A DNA stretch of 16,788 bases from Thermoguttaceae bacterium. GTDB taxonomy: Bacteria; Planctomycetota; Planctomycetia; Pirellulales; Thermoguttaceae. Positions within the stretch are counted from its first letter, which is position 1; the number at the start of each line of letters is the position of its first letter. The stretch spans positions 1-16,788 of the forward strand of contig JANLFZ010000078.1 in assembly GCA_024653385.1 (NCBI GenBank), in the 5' to 3' direction. Below the pieces are notes generated by a model, which worked only from the letters and a program-made list of their open reading frames with translations, was not told the origin of the DNA and did not search any database. The position numbers and the translations under genes were made by a program. Positions 15,001 through 16,788 of this stretch are shown here, in pieces.

Positions 15001-16733
15001 GCGTGCGCCAGTCGGTGGACTACCGCACCGCCCTGTTGAGCTACGACGGCCGCGGCGGCAACGACACCATCCAGATCGTCGGCACCGCGGCCCGCGAACA
15101 AATCGAGATCCACCCGGGTCGCCTCGTGATCAACGGCAACGGTTTTGGATTCACGGCCGCCAACGTCGAGACGATCACCTACGACGGCAGGGGTGGGGCC
15201 GACGAGATCACGCTCTACGACACCGACGGGGCCGACACGGTCGTTCTGACCCCGCCCGTCGGTTCGACGCCGCTTGCGGCGTCGATGGTCGGCGGCGGCT
15301 ACACCACGAATGTGCGCGACGTGCGCTCGGTGGTCGTCTACTCCAACGGACACGCGCAGGATACCGTCCGGTTCAACGATAATCCGAACCTCGCCGATAC
15401 CTTCACCGCCTGGCCGTCGGCCGCGATGATGGTGGGGACCGGGTACTCGCTGCGGGCCAACGCCTTCCGCAATGTGCAGGCGGTCTCGACGGGCGGCAAC
15501 GACGTCGCCCAGATCTTCGACGGCGCCGGCGACGACACCTTCACCGCCACGACCACGTCGGCCGTGCTGACCGGGAGCGAGGCGGGCATGGCCTACTCGC
15601 GCACGGCCACGGGATTCCGCCGGGTCTATGCCATCGCCTCCAGCGGCGGTCACGATACCGCCGTGCTCGAGGGCACCGCGGCCAGCGGCGAAACCCTGGT
15701 CGCCTACCCGACCCACGCCATTCTGTCCGGCGCCGGGTTCTTCCGCCGCGCCGACGGCTTCGAGAACATCGAGGCGTACTCGGGGGGCGGCAACGACTCG
15801 GCCCGATTCTACGGATCGGACTTCGACGACGCCTTCGTCGCGGAGCCCGGCCTGGCCGTCATGTCCAGCGCCCTGGTGCCCTACCGCAACACGGCCCACG
15901 GTTTCCGCAATGTCGTGGCCTTCGCGGGCGGTGGGAACGACTCGGCCACCCTCCAGGATAACCCCAGTGCCAACGACAACTTCGTCAGCGTGCACGGGGC
16001 GTATGCCGAGTTGACCGACGGGATCAGCTACCGGGCCCGTGCCGAGCAGTTCGAAAGCGTGACTGCCCTGTCGCGCGGCGGCGCCGATACCGCCCGGCTC
16101 TACGATGCCCAGGGCAAGCAGATTCTCGTGGCCGATCCCACCTACGCCCAGATGAGCGGCGGCGGGTTTGTCGAGCGGGTCGAACAGTTCCGGTTCACCC
16201 ACTCGTACGCCACGCCCGGTGGCGGCGACGAGGCCGAACTCCGCGACTCGGCGCTCGACACGGCCACCGTCGATGTCTTCCAAGCCGGGCCCGACCGGGC
16301 CACCATGTTCGCCGGCTCGTACCTGAACCGCGTGCTCGGGTTCGGCACGGTGAAAGGCATCTCGAACGCGGGCAACGACCGGGCCGTGCTGACCGATTCG
16401 GCCTCGCAGGATTACTTCGTGGCCGATCCGCAATCGGGCACGCTCTCGGGGACGGTCGGCGGAAGGACCTTCGCCAACACCGCGGTCGGATTCGCCGAGC
16501 TGACCGCCGTCTCGACCAACGGCGGCAACGACGAGGCCCGGCTCAAGGACTCCGCTCTGAGCGACCTGATCCAGGCCGAAGGGAACTGGGCCAAGGTGGC
16601 CAACCTCAACTTGAACTTCGTGCGCAAGACGGTCGGGTTCAAGAAAGTCACCGCCGAAAGCCACAACGCCACCGACACGATCCTCGACACCGCGGCCAGG
16701 GACTTCCTGTTCACGGTCGAGAAGTACTGGTAG
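2853..16733 (+). CDS. Giant LEPR-XLL exported multidomain protein with repeat propellers and serine protease domain
   Basis: The gene encodes 4626 residues, roughly 480 kDa, in one uninterrupted frame. Order of modules: basic N-terminus with LEERTLLS (1-51); repeat block 1 (52-1187); Ig-like A (1188-1359); block 2 (1360-1826); Ig-like B (1827-1973); block 3 (1974-2410); Ig-like A (2411-2556); block 4 (2557-3419) containing a trypsin-like domain (about 2965-3215); Ig-like B (3420-3569); block 5 (3570-3986); and a GGND-type repeat array (about 4024-4626). Each block has seven repeats, suggesting five seven-bladed beta-propellers. The LEPR-XLL tag is known from very large exported planctomycete proteins. 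The many D-x-D-G-D turns and one EF-hand-like loop suggest calcium binding. No LPXTG, PEP-CTERM or C-terminal membrane segment is visible. A surface or secreted role in adhesion, processing or polymer binding is plausible but unproven. I know of no named homologue with this exact order. Confidence 0.9.
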   Translation: MSRFGLPLRRRIASTMENLRGKFGRKAAGLRRTRKPRRLQIDPLEERTLLSLSPGDWEDIQVTEGISYNQTTGRFDVHPQYSRELVSQSLAADNDGDFVVVWTRFDPVLDPVTGQQMVDAQGNPRTEANIYARYFTDEVQRITLPRGVLTNADPGSYARFSLTYGDPGAQKLTITSAYQPGVSGQQNIQGTITIAFQPPGGGLPQTQVWFYDETRTLQELQTELQAQIQNFGGVLADATVQALNPHEFVINYGSAAAGQNPKISIQTFSLSGFLPAVQVSTVRQPTVIANIPISPDNPALTAQAIEQYFWQTQQTKGMGPTELPPPDRVPPEGPYSEPEILSTAVPLVTVTPVLGLVDAAGQSLDGLVFDVTFGGRSSNVNLTNTSGKKDHPPLVISAVVDESGVALTPPAGSVKTLKEPSREFRVNPPEPDDPFTYGPDGFDQINPSVAMDADGDFVIVWESKIPESQIPGSVSDIYARRFSPIGLVDDPASVRGMMRDANGNFIQGIKTYYDDVQTLRFNVGTGRVTGTFRLQVGDTGTPTNVIDFDSSNPTGNAAAIEAALVAAGYQGATVRALNNSNPYQFQVTFGGLSGGVNQPKLVYVPELNVQGQPTLPGTVTVIDSEPDGDPVAVGAEDISTFRVNTNTARPQFQPSVGMDEAGNFTIAWATGGQDMSFFNHILMQRFGRRGERLGNEVQLTLDDTVVYFEPFVAMSNDGQTVVTWSRTANFEYFTNGVYAVGTFASLFAPNGTPIAQRFGVIGGGGAAAAFDSANNLIITADALFDGDSIGGTSMGVHAIMYRPDGSVLRPEFRVNSASLTTGGTPFWPLYQTLARPAIDADGDLAITYEGFGADVSQNLYLSSTRARDLLRREINATKNADLRQFFDPATESLPIFDFNQGTSGDIDSELEAVMIRAWNRVGKNPTADQLKQLGRLYAILNSVAGQLRGEANGALFSRFDADPVSGQYTTVFSDSVANAQRDGHNDRWILKIDGNATQGDFTIRLYHSSVSGYEDITVTPVYYNNGPVNPAQTRAAIETALRGAQRTGTNWPYNYFEGPVTVRQISNSAFGGEKQYRDGTPYDLDNLFFSSIASNDLLYEITFQGEVHDTQMYMYVTRHNMQVGNTATYSPEVETYMTADEGTLQTFVAIDMQPDGSFVTTWTQQERNTSGGSANQNIYYRRFVETVDTAGPRLIELMDADGTWIDDQGAVDRPARFIIVTFDEEMMTTGLDSVTNPDNWELLKNGVPLLGGIKAIHYGMNKSAELAANNPARWQGLNRLPTNKYEAVIELDGNGFDPDPNGVTPELSVGVYTIRARTPVAATGTTPARSGLRDRQGNPLGFTGFTPAGQDFQRVFVVNQPVSAALGDTPVTGVSGGNNARTYPETPGAVAVDADGDYVVVWTATDPATGLDRVYMRLFDSDGTPADMPLADPITRQPILDGQGNPIVSPDSAPVLDVTPITFGSPFNQDDQRYASVAVDADGDIIVTWTNFRDEDGLAANGREQADIYARRFNALGGLVGVSSSGAPVFDAGGSGEAFRVNTTTASVQKWSSVAADVDGDFVVTWSSLGQEGSGGTGYGIYAQRFNSYGDKVGGEFRVNASIAGNQQYSSVAMDAQGGFVITWTTDPTGTNADIMARVFGANGDPVTGEFAVPITTAGNQKYADVAMDLSGDNFVVAWQSAAQDGDGYGVYARTFTRAAGTFVPSSAELRVNTTTAGNQMYPSVAMSHQGNFVVTWSGRGEQTGQRDTSGIGGVYTQRFDVTAGGVLRVGGETRLNNVTNGNQWVSSIGSDGEGNYVVVWTGIDPANVSRTLVFGAASVNMLPIADADGPIVTGVTTLDNTRLAQDDVIQPAQPGLESLKVLFGESLSMVGDAGGANSVINPANWLLLVNGGVMPGAIANVTFTRNALTRKYEATVQFDGNGLDSGVVPLAPGEYVLVARDAITDGVNALDGNYDGVPGTAPRSGYEFRFTVLAALGVDDEFRINVPTPPDQTFSTPLGTGTALEQSSRTVAVDHDGDFVVVWMVQTASGTDIMARVYDRNNVPLTGEIAVNTVTAGQQRNAAVACDADGDFVVVWESQGEDPDGSWGVYARRFSSMGVPLGAPFRVNATTQYDQVNPAVAMDDFGRFVVVWATAGTNYGYFNDIRGQVFDSRGEKVGSEFQASTPVVGLNTVAGLAENNPAVAMNGRTGDFVVVWDEVTAQAARRVVDTQVFARLYSANGTAQGAAFRADNGPGAGGTSVARTARNPQVAMNDNGSFLLVWESFGVDDPGPASYGVFYRGFDATGTPTGGGQINDALFAGQQVNATVATDANGGFTVAFNGAGAQPDPFNPGNPNLATQFDAEGVFFRQFDAQFNPVEVQRRANQTEGGVQQFPSVGVTRDGDPVIVWSGSGVGDRQGIFGRRFRDTLDAVGATISDVVSPKGNTIPNGGQVAEDIEYLVVTFDEEMLVGGANGVTNPANYQLLRNGVGLTGAIQQIAFGLNQGSAVLPGYPQTNKWEAVIAIDGNGTAAGDPRLSEGRYELVISRQLRDINGNPLNRTNATPNGANTIWVFNVAPPAQGETLVNDPPGNQRTESPQSTASDADGDYVVVWTSDQAGRQGVYAKLYQTTWVNDPAGGRRSATAEVEVLNPATGQPWFNNEILVTAEPTASFASVARDADGDFVVTWSQQDLDGSGQKTDWNIYARRYTAAGQPLGEAFRVNSVIDTPALRYSVQRYSQVAMDTEGDFVITWQSLGQDGSGYGIYAQRYSPAGNPLGGVNEIQLLTFMTTATLDFQLGWDRNGDGFLSDNEKTPLITFAGSAYAVVDEVRSALAALGAEVEVRAVSQREIQVQFVGRDGSRDVPLLVPISSGLRVQVQAEGKSGEFRVNDTTLNNQTNPSIAMDADGDFVITWTSQGQNGEPGSDTDIYAKKFISNRFLRGANLFGVASGFSSTDTSVPLNEAEGFVVTVDDPANHVVRPGSGVDGIVQVNVGGAFSGTGALLWTGHHILTAAHLVWPTGAAAPLPANQVTVTFNMPSSTGTGTTPVTMAVSQVFISPNYNPTAVGLGGDIAVLTLVDEAPALAQRFNLYRGSDEVGRVGTLYGYGDFGTGDVGNVNPADNQNRTGQNRYEATGLLIGLAPDLLVYDFDNGLAANDAFGTLYGLSDLGLGTLEAASAPGDSGAPVFINGLIAAVVTGGVTSGSPDFLAGTNSSFGDIGFDTRVSVYADWIDNAIQANTLEFLVSQPTGTLTYTVGNQKWSTVAMDADGDFVVTWTSYGQDAPGSSYGYGSGGQNGVFARRFDATGTPAVAAPNEFQVNSFAEGNQQRSSVSMDADGDFVVAWESFQDGPTGGGTPDSYGIYVQRYARTSQIGANPFLGPNGEIGGQLRVNTTTAGDQRYPSVAMDHAGDFVVAWSGNGTQPGQVDAQGVFFQRFESIADEAGPVVADVLNVVTLTTGGTTYQHVRESSILNGPVTRFVIDLGEDLNQFGGVNGVHSILNPNNWSLARNNVVLSGGIADVQFGYNALTKKFEATVTFDGDASQAGFQPLASGEYVLTLRDRVWDLFDNAFDGNYDGAPGGDFRRKFTVVGGDGTVPGGDGPGDPTTDEDDRVNNTETGVQNDPAVASDADGNYVVVWVTYGQAPDLTTEGNILGQRYNRAGQRVGPQFLVSSFSTGSQIQPDVAMDRFGNFVVVWSGQGQVGQGANAVIDDRGVWARVFNADGNPLGTQFLVNQTTIAIQDQPAVAMDAQGNFVVTWSSNAATLDHYGIWARRFSSAGVPLSGEFLANATINPAQTASDVAMDDDGNFVVVWQSDGQDGVGWGVYGQRFDANGNMVGAEFRVNDYTASDQVAPQVAMDADGDFAVVWSSFLQDGSGYGVYAKRYNRLGQALTGDVRINQLTEAWQYQPAVSMSDSGMAVVTWTAQNQDQLGGHNDGVFARVFNPDGSDLVNPATGLPYGEFRVNAVVVGHQNASAVAMDADGDFTAVWVGPDADQTGVYQRRVRLNPDAGSAASSFATQFSGSIGWSGGWTVDPMAGGPTSMSIVGTPGDDVFVFELGATPSTWNVLLNGVRQSVDYRTALLSYDGRGGNDTIQIVGTAAREQIEIHPGRLVINGNGFGFTAANVETITYDGRGGADEITLYDTDGADTVVLTPPVGSTPLAASMVGGGYTTNVRDVRSVVVYSNGHAQDTVRFNDNPNLADTFTAWPSAAMMVGTGYSLRANAFRNVQAVSTGGNDVAQIFDGAGDDTFTATTTSAVLTGSEAGMAYSRTATGFRRVYAIASSGGHDTAVLEGTAASGETLVAYPTHAILSGAGFFRRADGFENIEAYSGGGNDSARFYGSDFDDAFVAEPGLAVMSSALVPYRNTAHGFRNVVAFAGGGNDSATLQDNPSANDNFVSVHGAYAELTDGISYRARAEQFESVTALSRGGADTARLYDAQGKQILVADPTYAQMSGGGFVERVEQFRFTHSYATPGGGDEAELRDSALDTATVDVFQAGPDRATMFAGSYLNRVLGFGTVKGISNAGNDRAVLTDSASQDYFVADPQSGTLSGTVGGRTFANTAVGFAELTAVSTNGGNDEARLKDSALSDLIQAEGNWAKVANLNLNFVRKTVGFKKVTAESHNATDTILDTAARDFLFTVEKYW
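3273..4661 (+). other. Three inserted alpha/beta modules in block 1
   Basis: Three related modules lie at 3273-3650, 3711-4052 and 4401-4661. Each has a strand-rich start, a helix such as AAIEAALVAAGY or LQTELQAQI, a strand like ATVRAL or ATVQAL, and an ending like FQVTFGG or FDVTFGG with a Pro-Lys/Pro-Leu strand. From memory, modules with an A-x-x-V-x-x-A-L helix followed by VTFGG-x-L are common in planctomycete giant proteins. Their function is unknown. The second copy is the most diverged and least certain. Confidence 0.5.
5814..6203 (+). other. Fourth inserted alpha/beta module
   Basis: This has the same plan as the modules at 3273-4661: strands (DFTIRLYHS), a helix (TRAAIETALRG), then VTVRQIS and YEITFQGEVHD. 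It sits between repeats 6 and 7 of block 1, with extra loops that make it longer than the others. Confidence 0.45.
6414..6929 (+). other. Ig-like linker module 1, subtype A
   Basis: Residues 1188-1359 resemble bacterial Ig-like domains of the Big_5/SbsA type: FIIVTFDEEM, TNPDNWELLKNGV, TNKYEAVIELDGNG, then a G-V-Y-T strand and RDRQGNPL. It separates blocks 1 and 2. It matches linker 3 better than linkers 2 or 4. Confidence 0.65.
6930..8330 (+). repeat. Repeat block 2: seven repeats
   Basis: Residues 1360-1826 contain seven clear repeats: VDADGDYVVVW, VDADGDIIVTW, ADVDGDFVVTW, MDAQGGFVITW, MDLSGDNFVVAW, MSHQGNFVVTW and SDGEGNYVVVW. Most are followed by a GIYAQRF-type strand and a GEFRVN-type strand. 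Spacing is mostly 54-65 residues. Four predicted strands per repeat and seven repeats fit a closed beta-propeller (inference). Confidence 0.8.
8331..8771 (+). other. Ig-like linker module 2, subtype B
   Basis: Residues 1827-1973. Marks are INPANWLLLVNGG, NALTRKYEATVQFDGNG, PGEYVLVARD, ALDGNYDGVPG and FRFTV. It is the same subtype as linker 4. It lacks the VTFDEEM of linkers 1 and 3 (here VLFGESL). Confidence 0.65.
8772..10082 (+). repeat. Repeat block 3: seven repeats
   Basis: Residues 1974-2410 contain VDHDGDFVVVW, CDADGDFVVVW, MDDFGRFVVVW, MNGRTGDFVVVW, MNDNGSFLLVW, TDANGGFTVAF and VTRDGDPVIVW, with the usual GVYARRF-type strands between them. Cys2067 in the second repeat is the only cysteine I find in the whole protein. 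Confidence 0.8.
10083..10520 (+). other. Ig-like linker module 3, subtype A
   Basis: Residues 2411-2556. It shares LVVTFDEEM, VTNPANYQLLRNGV, TNKWEAVIAIDGNG and RDINGNPL with linker 1 and divides blocks 3 and 4. Confidence 0.65.
11133..11420 (+). other. Fifth inserted module with EF-hand-like calcium loop
   Basis: This is related to the modules in block 1: LDFQLGW, then a helix VVDEVRSALAALG, VEVRAVS and IQVQFVGRDG. It carries DRNGDGFLSDNE (residues 2781-2792, bases 11193-11228), which fits all key positions of a 12-residue EF-hand loop (Asp1, Asn3, Asp5, Gly6, hydrophobic 8, Glu12). Calcium binding is likely from the motif but untested. Confidence 0.6.
11745..12497 (+). other. Trypsin-like (S1 type) serine protease domain
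   Basis: Residues about 2965-3215 begin with GIVQV and GTGALL strands and then LTAAHL with catalytic His2995. GGDIAVLTL carries Asp3051 and APGDSGAPVF carries nucleophile Ser3162. The domain ends with VSVYADWIDNAI, the typical C-terminal helix of chymotrypsin-fold proteases. Triad spacing (56 and 111 residues) is close to that of trypsin (45 and 93). The preceding Asp and following Gly of the GDSG motif are intact, so the domain should be active. Cysteines that form disulfides in animal trypsins are absent. The substrate is unknown; self-processing of the giant chain or cleavage of bound proteins are both possible. Confidence 0.88.
13110..13559 (+). other. Ig-like linker module 4, subtype B
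   Basis: Residues 3420-3569. It shares LNPNNWSLARNN, NALTKKFEATVTFDG, SGEYVLTLRD, AFDGNYDGAPG and a closing FTV strand with linker 2. A Gly/Asp/Pro-rich tether (GGDGTVPGGDGPGDP) follows. Confidence 0.65.
13560..14810 (+). repeat. Repeat block 5: seven repeats
   Basis: Residues 3570-3986 contain SDADGNYVVVW, MDRFGNFVVVW, MDAQGNFVVTW, MDDDGNFVVVW, MDADGDFAVVW, MSDSGMAVVTW and MDADGDFTAVW. Spacing is 54-67 residues, the most regular of the five blocks, with no insertions. It is the best model for what an uninterrupted unit looks like. Confidence 0.8.
14922..16733 (+). repeat. C-terminal array of GGND-type repeats
   Basis: Residues 4024-4626 begin with IVGTPGDDVFVFE and continue as eleven repeats of mostly 47-51 residues plus a partial last one. 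A typical unit has GGGNDSARFYGS, a D-D-x-F turn, a V-A-x-P strand, a small Gly/Ser-rich stretch, a Y-R-x-T-A-x-G-F-R strand and a V-V-A-F-A strand. The GG(N/A/H)D turns recall RTX calcium-binding repeats, but the tandem nonapeptide is absent, so this is probably a related beta-roll or beta-solenoid type. The chain ends VEKYW without a sorting signal I recognise. It may serve export, folding or surface attachment. Confidence 0.7.
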
Positions 16734-16741
16734 GCTTCGGG

Positions 16742-16755
16742 CAGCCGATCGGCTG
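16742..16755. repeat. 14-bp perfect palindrome after the giant gene
   Basis: cagccgatcggctg is identical to its reverse complement and starts nine bases after the stop codon. It could form a small stem in the mRNA or bind a dimeric protein. It could also be chance. Confidence 0.35.
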
Positions 16756-16768
16756 AAACTTCACACGC

Positions 16769-16788
16769 CTCTCCCGCAAGCGGGAGAG
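16769..16788 (+). terminator. Probable intrinsic terminator stem, cut by window edge
   Basis: ctctcccg and cgggagag form an 8-bp stem around a CAAG loop, 35 bases after the giant gene's stop. Any T-tract would lie beyond the window, so termination is likely but not proven. Confidence 0.5.

Noticed and set aside
15045..16733. Classical RTX calcium-binding repeats for type I secretion
   Set aside because: GGND turns are present, but the tandem nonapeptide G-G-x-G-x-D-x-U-x is absent and the period is about 48 residues. No type I transporter genes are in the window.

Overview
The window looks like part of a Planctomycetota chromosome, probably Pirellulales-like. The evidence is a giant exported-type protein with the LEPR-XLL N-terminal tag (here LEERTLLS), intergenic tandem repeats whose minus strand reads PEAQARE-type peptides (as I recall them from planctomycete genomes), a TIGR03032/DUF4915 gene, and GC-rich DNA with mostly G or C at third codon positions. 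I cannot name the genus.

Layout: (1) 1-891, minus strand: the first 297 residues of an exported TraB/Tiki-superfamily protein, cut by the left window edge. It has a Sec signal peptide and a strong ribosome binding site. (2) 892-1637: a gene-free divergent interval. It holds two and a half copies of a 42-bp tandem repeat, an inverted copy of the repeat core, and a hairpin just before the next gene. (3) 1638-2840, plus strand: a TIGR03032/DUF4915 family protein. (4) 2853-16733, plus strand, starting 12 bp later: one ORF of 4626 codons that fills 83% of the window. (5) 16734-16788: a short tail with a 14-bp palindrome and a strong hairpin at the window edge, probably a terminator.

The giant protein is the centre of interest. 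I count 35 copies of a repeat of about 55-65 residues (consensus around EFRVN, VAMDxDGDFVVxW, GVYARRF). They fall into five blocks of exactly seven, which suggests five seven-bladed beta-propellers. The blocks are separated by four Ig-like (Big_5/SbsA-like) modules of two alternating subtypes (A-B-A-B), suggesting duplication of a larger unit. A complete trypsin-like serine protease domain (His2995, Asp3051, Ser3162) is inserted in the fourth block between repeats 4 and 5. Five copies of another module sit inside blocks 1 and 4, one of them with a perfect EF-hand-like loop. The C-terminal 600 residues are about twelve GGND-type repeats that resemble RTX but lack its nonapeptide. By eye the protein has a single cysteine.

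The TIGR03032 gene and the giant gene are probably one transcription unit. The giant protein is probably exported and may act as a calcium-dependent surface or secreted scaffold carrying its own protease. That role is inference; the repeats, catalytic motifs and order of modules are read directly from the sequence.
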